From Marinobacter salinus (lineage in GTDB: Bacteria > Pseudomonadota > Gammaproteobacteria > Pseudomonadales > Oleiphilaceae), in assembly GCF_001854125.1 (NCBI RefSeq), contig NZ_CP017715.1, forward strand, positions 1,674,001 to 1,738,000: 64,000 nt of DNA, given 5' to 3'. The position numbers were made by a program, and so were the translations under genes. Of the stretch, positions 47,631 through 58,631 are shown piece after piece (positions within the stretch are counted from its first letter, which is position 1; every line of letters begins with the position of its first letter). Under the pieces are notes generated by a model. It ran no database searches, was not told the DNA's origin, and was given only the letters and a program-made list of their open reading frames with translations.

Positions 47631-48545
47631 ATGATTGCCATTCTGGGCGCAGGTGCACTGGGGCGGCTGTGGGCCGCCTCCCTGCCTGCCGGAGAAACGG
47701 CCTTCGTGCCCCGGGCCGGAGCCTCTGGTAACAGCCCGGTGGATTTTCAATTTCAGGGGCCAGACGGCTCAATCCAGGATGTCTCCGTGCCCTGGCAGGC
47801 ACTCGGGGACCCGGTCAGTCTTCTGCTTGTAACCACCAAGGCCGGCGATACCCAGAATGCGCTAACCTCCGTGATGGCTACTCTTCCAGGAAACACTCCC
47901 GTGGTGCTTTTTCAGAACGGACTCGGAAGCCAGCAGGCGGTAGCTCAACGCTGGCCCGGCCATCCCGTTTTGGCCGCAAGCACCACAGAGGGTGCAAACC
48001 GGCCTGACGCTGGCACGGTCATTCACGCCGGATCGGGACAAACCTGGATCGGTGCCATGAACGAGGCCGCTCAACCCTACGTCGGCCCGATCGTACAGCA
48101 GCTCGCCACAAGTGGCCTCTCGATTCACCGGGAAAGTGACATTCTGAGCCGACTTTGGCAAAAGCTGGTGATCAATGCCGGCATTAATCCCTTCACTGCC
48201 ATCCTGAATTGCGCCAACGGTGAGATTCTCACCTCGGAGTTCTACCAGCAAAACATTGATTCCCTGTGCAGCGAGATAGCCGCACTCATGGCCGCGAACG
48301 GTCAAACGAAAGAACGACCACAGGTGCTTCGCCAACAGATTGAAACCGTGGCGGAGAATACGGCCCGAAACACCTCATCCATGCGCAGCGATACGCTGGC
48401 GGGCCGCAAAACCGAGATTGATTTCATCAACGGCTATCTGGTCCGCCTGGGAATAGACGCCGGAATACCCACACCGGTGAACCAAATGCTGACTGAACAG
48501 GTAAAACTACTGTCGCCAAACATACAGGAGCAACCCGATGGGTAA
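47631..48545 (+). CDS. panE: 2-dehydropantoate 2-reductase
   Basis: A 304-aa NADPH enzyme that makes pantoate for coenzyme A synthesis. The N-terminal dinucleotide motif is MIAILGAGALGRLWAA; LVTTKAGDTQNAL and LFQNGLGSQQAVAQRW are typical of ketopantoate reductase, and the Lys near WQKLVINAGINPFTAIL is the usual catalytic one. It follows valS by four bases and overlaps the next gene by eight, so the three form a transcription unit. Confidence 0.9.
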   Translation: MIAILGAGALGRLWAASLPAGETAFVPRAGASGNSPVDFQFQGPDGSIQDVSVPWQALGDPVSLLLVTTKAGDTQNALTSVMATLPGNTPVVLFQNGLGSQQAVAQRWPGHPVLAASTTEGANRPDAGTVIHAGSGQTWIGAMNEAAQPYVGPIVQQLATSGLSIHRESDILSRLWQKLVINAGINPFTAILNCANGEILTSEFYQQNIDSLCSEIAALMAANGQTKERPQVLRQQIETVAENTARNTSSMRSDTLAGRKTEIDFINGYLVRLGIDAGIPTPVNQMLTEQVKLLSPNIQEQPDG

Positions 48546-49095
48546 TCGACTTTCAAAGATTTATACCCGCACCGGAGATGATGGCTCAACCGGACTTGCC
48601 GACGGCAACCGGATTGCCAAGAATGCCCAACGGGTCGAGGCCATGGGCACGGCCGATGAACTGAATTGCCATATCGGCTTGTTAATCGAGACCCTCGACA
48701 GCGAAGACGTGTTGATTGGGAGCCTGCGCAGAATCCAGCACCATCTGTTCGACCTGGGCGGAGAGTTTGCCATACCGGGCAGCCGGGTGATCGGAGATGA
48801 CCATATTGAATGGCTGGAGCAGACGCTCGATCAGTACAACGAACATCTCCCTCCACTGAAGAACTTCGTCCTTCCCGGGGGGTCTCCTGCCGCTGCCCAG
48901 TGCCACCTGGCGCGCGCCGTCTGCCGACGGGCAGAGCGCATTGTCGTGGCGCTGGGCCACGAGGACTCAATCAATACCGCGTCCAGGCATTACCTGAACC
49001 GGCTTTCGGATCTGCTATTCGTCATAGCCAGAGTACTGGCGCGGCGGGACGGCGGGGAAGAAATTCTGTGGGAGCAAAAAAAATCCGGCCTGTGA
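48538..49095 (+). CDS. Cob(I)alamin adenosyltransferase (PduO type)
   Basis: A 185-aa enzyme that transfers adenosyl from ATP to cob(I)alamin. The ATP-binding N-terminus KIYTRTGDDGSTGLADGNRIAKNAQRVEAMGTADELNCHIG is canonical for the MMAB/PduO family. The helical body with NRLSDLLFVIARVLARRDGGEEILW completes it. It overlaps panE. A terminator overlaps its stop codon. Confidence 0.95.
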   Translation: MGNRLSKIYTRTGDDGSTGLADGNRIAKNAQRVEAMGTADELNCHIGLLIETLDSEDVLIGSLRRIQHHLFDLGGEFAIPGSRVIGDDHIEWLEQTLDQYNEHLPPLKNFVLPGGSPAAAQCHLARAVCRRAERIVVALGHEDSINTASRHYLNRLSDLLFVIARVLARRDGGEEILWEQKKSGL

Positions 49096-49107
49096 GCCGG
49101 ATTTTTT
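49078..49107. terminator. Bidirectional terminator
   Basis: Arms AAATCCGGC (49081-49089) and GCCGGATTT (49096-49104) with A and T tracts on the two sides separate convergent genes. The stop codon of the adenosyltransferase is inside the loop. Confidence 0.88.
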
Positions 49108-49119
49108 CTGAACGATCCT

Positions 49120-51150
49120 CTATACCTTGAACGCTTCAACCAACCGCTGCAGCGACGTTGTCAGTTCAGACATCTCCCGAGAAGAACCCAGTGTCTCTTC
49201 TGCGTTAGCGGCGGTCTTCTGACCGAGTTCGCCAATTTTCTCAACGTTCAGGTTCACATCCTTGGCTACGGCGGACTGCTCTTCAGCCGCCTGGGCAATC
49301 TGGTGACTCATATCCACAATAATGGCGATACCACGGGCAATACGATCGAGCGACTCCGTTACCTCACCGGACTTCTTGACCGTCGCCTCAGTGACGTCCC
49401 GGCTGTTAGTCATTGCAGATACGGCATCCTTAACACCGCTCTGCAACCTTGAAATCATGCCTTCGATCTCTTCCGTGGATTTATGGGTACGCTGGGACAA
49501 TGAGCGCACCTCATCCGCTACAACCGCAAAGCCCCGCCCCTGTTCACCGGCGCGCGCCGCTTCGATAGCAGCGTTCAGGGCAAGCAGGTTGGTCTGTTCG
49601 GCAATGGCCTTGATCTCGACCAGAACCTGACTGATGTTGTCACTATCCTTGCTGACACGGTTGATCACCTCCACCGCTCCGGAAATTTCCGTCGCCAGGC
49701 GGTTGATCGTCGCCACAGTATCCGCTACCACCTCCCGACCAGTCTCTGTGTCACTCTCGGCCGTACCGGCGCTGTCGGCTACCCTGTGAGCGCTTTCAGT
49801 CACTTCGTGGACCGCCTCTACCATCTGGTTCATGGCTTCATTGATCTGGCCACTCTCTTCCATCTGGCGAGCGACGGCTTCGCTATTCGCGGCTGCCGTA
49901 TCGTTAACCCTGGCTGCCTGCTGACCAACGTCGCCCGTGGTTCGACTGACCGAACGGACCAGCTCGGCAATGCGATCGGTCATATTATTGAATTCACTGG
50001 TCAGCTCACCCAGTTCGTCACGGTTGCTCAAACGAATGTGGGTGGTCATATCTCCCGCCGCGACATTGCGGGCCGCCTCCGTAAACCGGTTAATGGCTGT
50101 GCGAACAGACATGAAGAAGCCGACATACAGGTAAACCACAACCAGCAGAACCGCCACCAGTGCAATAACAATCAGGCGACGTTGATTGACCTCTCTTTCC
50201 AGCCGCGAAGACAGGTTTGCGCTGACGGTATCGAAAATGACGGTTTGCAGGGCATCATAATGTTCGAGTTGCGCCTTAATCAGCCCGTCATACTCCTTCC
50301 AGGGCATTTCCAGGCGCATTGGGGTAATGACGTTCAGGTCCAGGGCATCACGAACGACCACCAGACTTTCATTAATCCTCTCGATCGTGCCTGATGCCTC
50401 GCCAGCCAGCCGTGGAGAGGCGTCAGACGCCACTGACAGCGCCGGGGATAACATAGAATCCCGGTTGGTAAGCTGGTCGTAAAGGCCGTTAAGCGTCTCA
50501 CTCAGGGCATACCCGACCTGCCCTTCCACCAGCGCAAAAATGCCATAGGCACGGGCACGACCAATCACGTCACGGGTCTCGGGCAGAGCTTCCTGCAGCA
50601 ATCCCAGCAAAAGAAGGTTTTCCCGCGATGCCCCCTGACTCAGTCCGGAGATTTCGATTGTTGCGGGAAGCAGGGCAAGGACCTTTTGCACAAAGGCCTG
50701 ATAATACTTGAACTGGGGGTCGATACTGCCCTGATAATTATCATCGGATTTCAGGGCCTCCCAGTCCTGCCTGAGGGCCGAGACATGTTCCGCCCAGGCT
50801 CCCGAAGTGTCGAATGAGCGCTCCTCCACAACCAGGGCTTCAAGAATGGCGTCAATCCGGTCGGCCGCCTTTCTCGATTCAGCCAGTAATTCTTTCTGGT
50901 TTTTGAGAACTCCCGGTGCCCGGTAATCACGATACCCGACGGAGGCTGACAGCAACCGCTCTGCATTCTGCAATTGCTCAAGCCCCTCCACGCCACGGGT
51001 CATGGTTTGCACAGACTGATTCAGCTCGGTGATCACCAGCCAGGACAATCCACCAATGGGTAGGAGAAAAAGTATACTGATGAGGCTGAACTTGAAGACC
51101 ATGGGCAGCCGGTTCATCAAGGCTATGGCGGGATTAATGAGTTGCTTCAC
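49120..51150 (-). CDS. Methyl-accepting chemotaxis protein
   Basis: A 676-aa chemoreceptor. TM1 ([20 protein letters not shown], about 20-40) and TM2 ([21 protein letters not shown], about 325-345) enclose a helical periplasmic region of about 280 residues, longer than a standard four-helix bundle. HAMP then the conserved hairpin [36 protein letters not shown] follow. No receptor pentapeptide is seen at the C-terminus. The ligand is unknown. It is a lone gene with an AT-rich upstream region. Confidence 0.94.
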   Translation of the reverse strand: MKQLINPAIALMNRLPMVFKFSLISILFLLPIGGLSWLVITELNQSVQTMTRGVEGLEQLQNAERLLSASVGYRDYRAPGVLKNQKELLAESRKAADRIDAILEALVVEERSFDTSGAWAEHVSALRQDWEALKSDDNYQGSIDPQFKYYQAFVQKVLALLPATIEISGLSQGASRENLLLLGLLQEALPETRDVIGRARAYGIFALVEGQVGYALSETLNGLYDQLTNRDSMLSPALSVASDASPRLAGEASGTIERINESLVVVRDALDLNVITPMRLEMPWKEYDGLIKAQLEHYDALQTVIFDTVSANLSSRLEREVNQRRLIVIALVAVLLVVVYLYVGFFMSVRTAINRFTEAARNVAAGDMTTHIRLSNRDELGELTSEFNNMTDRIAELVRSVSRTTGDVGQQAARVNDTAAANSEAVARQMEESGQINEAMNQMVEAVHEVTESAHRVADSAGTAESDTETGREVVADTVATINRLATEISGAVEVINRVSKDSDNISQVLVEIKAIAEQTNLLALNAAIEAARAGEQGRGFAVVADEVRSLSQRTHKSTEEIEGMISRLQSGVKDAVSAMTNSRDVTEATVKKSGEVTESLDRIARGIAIIVDMSHQIAQAAEEQSAVAKDVNLNVEKIGELGQKTAANAEETLGSSREMSELTTSLQRLVEAFKV

Positions 51151-51274
51151 GTTTGCCCTCTCGTTGGAACCTTAACAACTGAATTGTTGTTCTTTTTTTT
51201 GTATTGTCGCCTACAGCCCTAAATACTAAAGTAGTATTTATTATTATTTTGTAATCCCGTCTACAATTCTGACG

Positions 51275-52162
51275 TCAGGCAATTCCCGAGATCACGAGCA
51301 ACGCCAGTAAACATATCCATACCAGCATGCTCCGGTTGAGCAAATCTCGTATCGCACTCAGGCTACGCCCTCCGAAGTCAGTCCATTCCTCGGGATGGAT
51401 CCGCGAAAACCTGGCAGGGTCCAGCGCATACCCGGTTAACGACCCGTTGGCGGAAATCATGAGGACTTCCCCAGCGCTTTTGCTAATTCCGGTAAAGGTT
51501 GAGCGTGTTTCCCGGAGCCAGCCAGCCAGGTCACCGGCGACACCGAACGTCAGTGAGAGCAGTCGGGCGGGTATCCAGGCCATCAGTTCCAGCAGGCGCG
51601 CAAACCGGGGCCTTGCCGCGGCATGGGGCCACTGTTCAGTCAACGCAACAAGGCCACGGGCCAATATGGCAAAACCAATACCGCCAACGACGTACCAAAA
51701 GGCAACCAGGAAGAAACGCTGAAAAACAGCCAGCATCAATGCTTTAGAGAACGACAGATGCATGGCTTCAGGTGATACCGCGGCCCCTCTCTCCGCAGCC
51801 GGCAAGCGATCCTGAATGTGGTGCCATGCTGCCTGCATATCCCCGCGGTGCCACGCATCGGCATAGGTGCGCAATGAATGCCTCCAGCCGGGGACACCCA
51901 TCATCAGGGTAAGCACCAGAAACTCCAGGGGATACCCCGCAAGTCTCCAACCGGATATGTCGAGGAGGTAGATGACCAGACCTGAGAGAAGTGCCGGGAG
52001 GGTAACCAGCGCCAATCCCGCGCCAATTCCGGTTTCGTGACCCGCTTCGACTTTCCCGGCCTGGCGAAACCACTGTCGCCAGAGGGTGTCACCGGAAAGC
52101 CTGCCTTGCGTATCCAGCCTTCGCCGCAGCACATACGCCAGTAAAAATACGATCAGCACCAT
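51275..52162 (-). CDS. ampE: AmpE-like regulatory membrane protein
   Basis: A 295-aa integral membrane protein. Residues LVIFLLAYVLRRRLDT-like start, several hydrophobic helices, and DISGWRLAGYPLEFLVLTLMMGVPGWRHSL fit AmpE, co-encoded with AmpD in pseudomonads and enterobacteria and proposed to signal cell-wall or beta-lactam stress. The gene starts directly after the ampD stop, so the two are translated together. Confidence 0.9.
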   Translation of the reverse strand: MVLIVFLLAYVLRRRLDTQGRLSGDTLWRQWFRQAGKVEAGHETGIGAGLALVTLPALLSGLVIYLLDISGWRLAGYPLEFLVLTLMMGVPGWRHSLRTYADAWHRGDMQAAWHHIQDRLPAAERGAAVSPEAMHLSFSKALMLAVFQRFFLVAFWYVVGGIGFAILARGLVALTEQWPHAAARPRFARLLELMAWIPARLLSLTFGVAGDLAGWLRETRSTFTGISKSAGEVLMISANGSLTGYALDPARFSRIHPEEWTDFGGRSLSAIRDLLNRSMLVWICLLALLVISGIA

Positions 52163-52789
52163 TCAGGCACCCTCCTCGCCGGAAGACGAATTCTCCAGTA
52201 ACGCCAGAAAGTACCCCCAATCAAAAGCCTGACCGGGATCCGTTTTTCGGCCAGGTGCAATGTCGCAATGTCCGGTTACGCGTTCAGGTGTGATCTCGGG
52301 CCACGCCATCATTACAAGTCGCGACAACCAGGCGAGGGAGCGGTACTGGGCATCGGTGTAAGGAATCTCATCGGTTCCCTCCAGCTCAATACCTATTGAA
52401 AAGTCATTGCACTCTTCATCCCCCTGAAAACAGGATCGACCCGCGTGCCAGGCACGATCAAGCAAACTCACAAACTGTGTCAGGGAGCCATCGCGTTTTA
52501 TCAGGATGTGCGCAGATACCTGCATACCGGCAATGGCTTCAAAGTAGGGATGCGCAGAGCAGTCGAGTCGATTGCAGAAGAAATCCTCAATCTCGGCTCC
52601 ACCAAACTGCCCCGGGGGTAAACTGATATTGTGAACCACCAGAAGACTGATGGATGCGCCCTCTGGTCGGGGGCCGAAATTGGGGGAAGGACACCAGCGC
52701 AAACCTGGCACCCTACCGGTTTCGCGGAGCGCTTTGATGTCGTCAGGAAATACGGCCTGACGGACCGGGACAACGTCTGAATCTGGCAA
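52163..52789 (-). CDS. ampD: 1,6-anhydro-N-acetylmuramyl-L-alanine amidase AmpD
   Basis: A 208-aa zinc amidase that recycles cytoplasmic anhydromuropeptides. Zinc ligands appear as the first His in LLVVHNISLPPGQFGG and as His/Asp in VTGHCDIAPGRKTDPG. The substrate region IEDFFCNRLDCSAHPYFEAIAGMQVSAHILIKRDG is typical. By lowering anhydromuropeptide levels it limits AmpR-driven beta-lactamase induction. Upstream of ampE in one operon. Confidence 0.95.
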   Translation of the reverse strand: MPDSDVVPVRQAVFPDDIKALRETGRVPGLRWCPSPNFGPRPEGASISLLVVHNISLPPGQFGGAEIEDFFCNRLDCSAHPYFEAIAGMQVSAHILIKRDGSLTQFVSLLDRAWHAGRSCFQGDEECNDFSIGIELEGTDEIPYTDAQYRSLAWLSRLVMMAWPEITPERVTGHCDIAPGRKTDPGQAFDWGYFLALLENSSSGEEGA

Positions 52790-52862
52790 GGTAAATCCAA
52801 AGGTATCAGGGCGTTAGAGCATGCCCTGATTGAAGCACAAAGTTACGGGAGTTGCCATGCCT

Positions 52863-55097
52863 TTAGTCTTTTCGGCTGCTGCGCAGGTTATCAATGATGG
52901 ACTCCAGGGCCCGGTCAAAAATAAGGCCGTCGTCGAGCATGCTGATATCACCCGCTGCCATGGCAGAGCCAAGTTCGTGACGGTGGTACTCTGCAACCTT
53001 GGCCCCGCTTCGGTTGACGAAGATGTATTTGCCCGTCGCCTTTATGAAGGCTGCCAGTTTACAACGCACCTTACCGCCGTCTCTGGACAATTCAACCCAC
53101 GAGCCAACACGGAGATTGTCGGCACGATCAAGCCATTCCCGAGGGACTGTTTCAGTGGATTCAACAGATGGCGTATCAACCGTCTCGGGCACTGCCGGCT
53201 CAGGTATATCCTCGGGCTCTTCTGCTTTCCCGACAGGTTCTTCGGGGGTACTGGTTGGCTCCTCCACGGGCGCTGCGGAACGGCCGGTTTCGGTAACCAG
53301 GCGCTGAAATACATCGACGTGAACAAGCTCCAGATCACGTATCGCTGAGTCGGTCGCGAACGGGTCCCAGGAAATCTCCAGTAAGGCTTTGCGCAACTCA
53401 TCAACGATTGAGGGGATCGCCCGCAACAGGTCACTTCGGGTGGAGTCGGTCACGGGCCTTGGGTCCACACTCCACACCAAGCGTTCAGTCAGGTCCCGGG
53501 CGTTCTTCCAGCGCTCACTATCTTCACCTTCCCGCAAGACAACCCATTGAAGGTATTTGCTCCAGGGCTCCTGCAAAAGCTGGCTGACGGGCTCCGGCAC
53601 ATCCCGGTTCAAAAGCTGATCCCGAACCAGTCCTTCCGCAGCCTCGGACGCTCGCTCCTGTTTGGCCCGACCTTCTTCCGCGTCCCGGAGACGCTGCTCA
53701 ACCAACTCCCGGCGGCGACGGTCAAGATCCATGAAATGCCGGAAGTCTGTCAGGAGCTCCTCGAACAAACCGATGTTATCCGCGAATTCACTCAGCACGC
53801 GGTCCACCACTGTTTCGATTTTTTCCCTCAGTGGATCCCTCTGGCCCGCGCGCTTTTCAGACCAGCCGATTGCCGAAAGCGCCAGTTCATTGAGGAGCTT
53901 CCGAACGGGATGTCCGCCGCGATTGAAAAAGGTTTTGTCACTTAGGGCAACCTTGAGAACGGGAATCTGCAACCGGCTAATCAGGGATTTCATGACCGGG
54001 TGCAGTTGGCGATCTTCAAGGATAAAATCGAACAGCATGGCGACCAGATTGATGACATCGCTGTCGACCTGTCCCACATTAAGGGCCCTGCCGTTCGCCG
54101 CTTTCAGTACCGGCTTGAGCTGATCACTCAAAGCCACCACCTGCTCGACGCCCCACTGGCCTGAGGAAGTCTGGATCTCGCTCAGACGAGCCATCAGGAG
54201 GTCTGTATCCAGATAGTCTTCACCGGACGCAGCATGACCGCCTCCACTGCCAGCACCCTGGTGCAAGAGCGCACTCAGCTCTGAAAACGTTGGCTGCGGA
54301 GCCCCACTCCCACCCTGCTCGTCTGGACCGGCTGATCGAAAAGAGCCCGCCTTTGAAGCAGGCACTTCTCTGCCAGAGAAACCCTGGCCTGAGCCGCTCC
54401 TGGCGACAGGCGGACGCTTCATTTCAGGCATGACACCCTGCTCAATCAGCGTCCGGTTGGCTTCCTGATAGAAATCACCGAGGGTATCAGCAAGCAAACG
54501 ATCAAACAGTTTCAGCACCACGAGCTTGGCACGGATATCAATGTCGAGGTCTGAGCAGGCTTCCGCCACACCGCCACAGATGACCTCCGGACTCAAAGGC
54601 ATCTGGCTGTCTGCCAGGTCGAATCGGGGGACGAGATGAGCCACCCGAACCGTCAGCAGACGAATCTGGTCGGTGTAACGGTTGCGAAGCTTGTTAATCA
54701 GGTTATCAATGGCGACCTGTTGCTCAAGCTGGGAGTGGTCGACAAGGCTCAAAGAGTCTTGATCAGCGTCATCCAGTGAGCCAGAGGATTGGCGGGGTTT
54801 GAATTTTCCGATGTCGTTAAAGGCCTGGCTGACATGCTGGAGCACAGAAACAACCATAGCCTTTCGACGAAGGCGCAGCTCCCGCATGGCATCAAAGTAC
54901 GCGGTTTGATCTGTGTTTGAGCCTGCACGGTCGGCAAGCTCAAACAGAGCATCATCGGCGCGATCAAAGAAGCTGGCCAATACACTTTTCAGAGACTGAC
55001 CAGACGCGTCACGCAGGCGGACCATAGCCGGTGGCAGCGAGAACCGCTGCGGGGGCTGCTGGCCCGAAAAACGGACAACGTTGTTATCATACGCCAT
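52863..55097 (-). CDS. DUF1631 family protein
   Basis: A 744-aa cytoplasmic protein with long helical segments. The repeats of FFDRADDALFELADRAGSNTDQ, NRYTDQIRLLTVRVAHLVPRFDL and HPVMKSLISRLQIPVLKVAL match DUF1631, a pseudomonad/marine family sometimes called thymidine phosphorylase by transfer error; no such motif is seen. The C-terminal part (WLDRADNLRVGSWVELSRDGGKVRCKLAAFIKATGKYIFVNRSGAKVAEYHRHELGSAM) looks PilZ-like, which hints at c-di-GMP or membrane-linked regulation. Confidence 0.85.
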   Translation of the reverse strand: MAYDNNVVRFSGQQPPQRFSLPPAMVRLRDASGQSLKSVLASFFDRADDALFELADRAGSNTDQTAYFDAMRELRLRRKAMVVSVLQHVSQAFNDIGKFKPRQSSGSLDDADQDSLSLVDHSQLEQQVAIDNLINKLRNRYTDQIRLLTVRVAHLVPRFDLADSQMPLSPEVICGGVAEACSDLDIDIRAKLVVLKLFDRLLADTLGDFYQEANRTLIEQGVMPEMKRPPVARSGSGQGFSGREVPASKAGSFRSAGPDEQGGSGAPQPTFSELSALLHQGAGSGGGHAASGEDYLDTDLLMARLSEIQTSSGQWGVEQVVALSDQLKPVLKAANGRALNVGQVDSDVINLVAMLFDFILEDRQLHPVMKSLISRLQIPVLKVALSDKTFFNRGGHPVRKLLNELALSAIGWSEKRAGQRDPLREKIETVVDRVLSEFADNIGLFEELLTDFRHFMDLDRRRRELVEQRLRDAEEGRAKQERASEAAEGLVRDQLLNRDVPEPVSQLLQEPWSKYLQWVVLREGEDSERWKNARDLTERLVWSVDPRPVTDSTRSDLLRAIPSIVDELRKALLEISWDPFATDSAIRDLELVHVDVFQRLVTETGRSAAPVEEPTSTPEEPVGKAEEPEDIPEPAVPETVDTPSVESTETVPREWLDRADNLRVGSWVELSRDGGKVRCKLAAFIKATGKYIFVNRSGAKVAEYHRHELGSAMAAGDISMLDDGLIFDRALESIIDNLRSSRKD

Positions 55098-55227
55098 TAA
55101 GCTGCTCCGGATCTGATCGCGCGAATGCCAAAGGGCTTTCCTGATTTCAAATGATACGGGCTACGTGCGTCAGCTTGTGTCAGATTTTGTCACCTTTTGT
55201 TTAGATCAGACGCACGTCACAGTTTAG

Positions 55228-56160
<933 letters not shown>

Positions 56161-56496
56161 TCAATCTCTGGATAAGAGCTGGTCAATAGTCTCAAGCTCC
56201 TTTATCAACCTCTCGCCCGATTCCGGGCGCCCACCAAAATGCTCCTCCGCCATGGGAGCAATACCTGAAACTGCGGGTAGTGGGTGGTCACCTTCGATGA
56301 TCACCTTCATGCGCTCAACGAAGACAAACTGAAGCCACTGGGTGAATTCCAGGGTGTCGAGACAAAAAGGCTGAGCGCTCTGGAACGCCTCCGCCGGAGG
56401 CTGCGTTGACTCCCAAACACCCAGCTGGCGTAGTTCAATCTCGACTCGGAGCAGGCTGTCTGCGACCTGGCCAATCTGGCCAGAAGAATCTGTCAT
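56161..56496 (-). CDS. YqcC-family (DUF446) protein
   Basis: A 111-aa helical soluble protein. VADSLLRVEIELRQLGVW, AQPFCLDTLEFTQWLQFVFVERMKVIIEGDHPLPAVSGIAPMAEEHF is the YqcC/DUF446 pattern. Function is unknown; in gammaproteobacteria it often adjoins pseudouridine synthase truC, which is not present here. It is 12 bp downstream of the parA-type gene and may be in one unit with it. Confidence 0.87.
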   Translation of the reverse strand: MTDSSGQIGQVADSLLRVEIELRQLGVWESTQPPAEAFQSAQPFCLDTLEFTQWLQFVFVERMKVIIEGDHPLPAVSGIAPMAEEHFGGRPESGERLIKELETIDQLLSRD

Positions 56497-56508
56497 AATT
56501 TAATGTCT

Positions 56509-57306
56509 CTAGTCGGTCAGTGGCTCCAGCTCCACCGATTCACCATGCAGTACACGAAACAGGTCTTCGTACTGACGGGTCAGAGCATGTTTGGGAGCCA
56601 TGTGAATGAGTGGTTGCCGGACCTGATGGGATTCCTTCATCTTGACCGAGCTGGAAAGCCTTACCGGCAAAACGGGCAATCCCTCTTCTGTCAGCTCCTT
56701 CACCAACTGTTTCGGCAGGCTGGCACGCGGTTGGAACTGGTTGGCAACAATACCTTCCACGACCAGATCCTCATTGTGATCTTCCTGGAGATCACGGATC
56801 TCATTCAGAATGTTGTACAGCGCCTGCCGGGAAAAATCGTCGCAATCGAACGGAATCAGGCAACGCTGCGCCGCGATCAACGCTGAACGGGTATAAAAAT
56901 TCAATGCCGGAGCGGTATCGATGTAGATGGCATCGAAGGTCTCGCCAAGCTTCTTCAGAGCCTCACGCAGTTTATAGATCTTGTGCTTGGCCTCAAGCTT
57001 GCGCTCAAGAAAATCGAGCTCCGGGCTGGACGGCATGACAAACAGGTTATCGAAAGGCGAAGCATGCACAAACTCATCCGGCCGGCGGTTAAAAACGGTA
57101 AAGGCCACGGTTTGCTCCAGCATGTCTGCCACCGTATCCCGCAGTTCACCGGCCGGCTTGCCCAACAGGTAATGGGTCGAATTGCCCTGTGGATCCAGGT
57201 CCACTACCAGCGTTCGCTTACCCCTCGCAGCACTGATGGCCGCCAGATTACAGGTAATGCTGGACTTGCCTACACCGCCTTTCTGGTTAAATACAACCCG
57301 TCTCAT
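56509..57306 (-). CDS. ParA/Soj-family ATPase
   Basis: A 265-aa P-loop ATPase. The deviant Walker A KGGVGKSS (8-15) and the LVVDLDPQGNSTHYLL motif mark the ParA/MinD class. Cargo positioning, not chromosome partition, is a likely role because no parB lies adjacent, and its neighbour hda/pgsA context is typical of an orphan ParA in Marinobacter-like genomes. The cargo is not identifiable here. Confidence 0.9.
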   Translation of the reverse strand: MRRVVFNQKGGVGKSSITCNLAAISAARGKRTLVVDLDPQGNSTHYLLGKPAGELRDTVADMLEQTVAFTVFNRRPDEFVHASPFDNLFVMPSSPELDFLERKLEAKHKIYKLREALKKLGETFDAIYIDTAPALNFYTRSALIAAQRCLIPFDCDDFSRQALYNILNEIRDLQEDHNEDLVVEGIVANQFQPRASLPKQLVKELTEEGLPVLPVRLSSSVKMKESHQVRQPLIHMAPKHALTRQYEDLFRVLHGESVELEPLTD

Positions 57307-57354
57307 GTCGACTCTCCCTTACGCACTTTATAGTTTTTGCGACTGACCTTCCGC

Positions 57355-58053
57355 TTACCAACCCATTACGGTTTTTACAAACGGGATAGTCAGCCTTCGC
57401 TGAGCCTGAAGCGAATTCTCATCCAGAGTATCCAGAATTGCCAGCAAATCCCCAAGACGCCGGGGTGCGCGACGCATGATAAATCCGGCGACATCGTCAC
57501 CCATCACCAGTCCACGCTGTTCCGCGCGAGCCATCAGGATCTTCAAACGATCGTCGTCGCGATAAATCCCGAGTTGAATTGTCAGACCATGACTGAGCCT
57601 CGACACCAGATCTGGCAGGTGAAGAGGCAACGCCCCGGGAACCTCGGACAGGCTTACCACCAGCAAACTACCCCGGTCCTGGGCACGGTTGTATAGATGA
57701 AAAACCGCCTCTTCCCAGGCCTGCAGGCCGGCAACACGGTCGAGATCATCCAGGCAGATCACGTCCTGCTCTTCAAGGCCGGCGAGGGCCTCGGGGCCGA
57801 AAGGCTCCAACTCGGCAATACTGATACAGACCGCCGACTTTCCCTGGCTCTCGGCGTGATGGCACACAGCTTGAAGCAGATGACTTTTCCCGGTATCCGA
57901 ATCGCCGCATATAACCACGACAGGAATACCTTCAGGCTGATCGCTAATGGCCTTCAGGCGAGAAGCCGCACCGGTATTGCGATCGCCGTGGAAGTTGTCG
58001 AAGCGGGCATCGTCCCGGAGTTTGACCCCAAGAGCCAGTTGTGAAGCACTCAC
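57355..58053 (-). CDS. hda: DnaA regulatory inactivator Hda
   Basis: A 232-aa AAA+ protein related to DnaA that, with the sliding clamp, triggers ATP hydrolysis by DnaA after initiation. The clamp-binding motif lies in the first residues (SASQLALGVKLRDDARFDNF). The Walker A is GDSDTGKSHLLQA, Walker B VICLDDLDRV, and the sensor region RAPRRLGDLLAIL. The GTG start at 58053 overlaps the upstream stop (GTGA) and fits the family; ATG 58071 would add six residues. Confidence 0.92.
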   Translation of the reverse strand: MSASQLALGVKLRDDARFDNFHGDRNTGAASRLKAISDQPEGIPVVVICGDSDTGKSHLLQAVCHHAESQGKSAVCISIAELEPFGPEALAGLEEQDVICLDDLDRVAGLQAWEEAVFHLYNRAQDRGSLLVVSLSEVPGALPLHLPDLVSRLSHGLTIQLGIYRDDDRLKILMARAEQRGLVMGDDVAGFIMRRAPRRLGDLLAILDTLDENSLQAQRRLTIPFVKTVMGW

Positions 58054-58610
58054 GAGCCCTTGGCCCTCCATGCGCGTATCCCCCAGACCACAAGGTAGTG
58101 ACCACCACTGAATACCGCTGAAACAGCCACCAGCAGGATGCCCACCTTCAGGACCCAAGGCTGCATAGGCCAGCCGGCCAACAGGATGATGATAGCAAGC
58201 ACCACCAGGATCTGGATAAAAGTATTTATTTTGCCTGGGAGGCTCGGTTGCATTTCGAACCGCCCGACGCCGTAGTGATAAGCAAGGGCTCCCGCCACAA
58301 TCAACAGGTCCCGACCAAGGACCAGCAGGAATAGCCACACCGGGAGCACAGCGGTGAACGTCAGCATCAGATAGGCCGTAATGAGCAGGGCCTTGTCTGC
58401 TAATGGATCAGCGATCGCGCCGAACCGTGAGCGCCAGTTAAAATGCCGGGCCAGAAAACCGTCAAAGGCGTCGGTCACCGCAGCCACGAAGAAGATCAGC
58501 AGCGAAAGACGATAATCCCTGGCCAGCAATGTGGCCGCAAAGGGAGCGATCAGCAGAATCCGCAAAAACGTCAGGGCATTGGGAATCCAGCGCCAGCGTT
58601 CCAAACTCAC
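58050..58610 (-). CDS. CDP-alcohol phosphatidyltransferase family protein (PgsA-like)
   Basis: A 186-aa integral membrane enzyme. The signature DAFDGFLARHFNWRSRFGAIADPLADKAL holds the DG-x2-AR-x8-G-x3-D-x3-D motif. It starts IPNALTFLRILLIAPFAATLLA. It is likely to make phosphatidylglycerophosphate, but the length and the Hda neighbour leave open a second phosphatidylglycerophosphate synthase or another CDP-alcohol product. Confidence 0.9.
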   Translation of the reverse strand: MSLERWRWIPNALTFLRILLIAPFAATLLARDYRLSLLIFFVAAVTDAFDGFLARHFNWRSRFGAIADPLADKALLITAYLMLTFTAVLPVWLFLLVLGRDLLIVAGALAYHYGVGRFEMQPSLPGKINTFIQILVVLAIIILLAGWPMQPWVLKVGILLVAVSAVFSGGHYLVVWGIRAWRAKGS

Positions 58611-58631
58611 AAGGCTCCCTCCGGTAACGCC

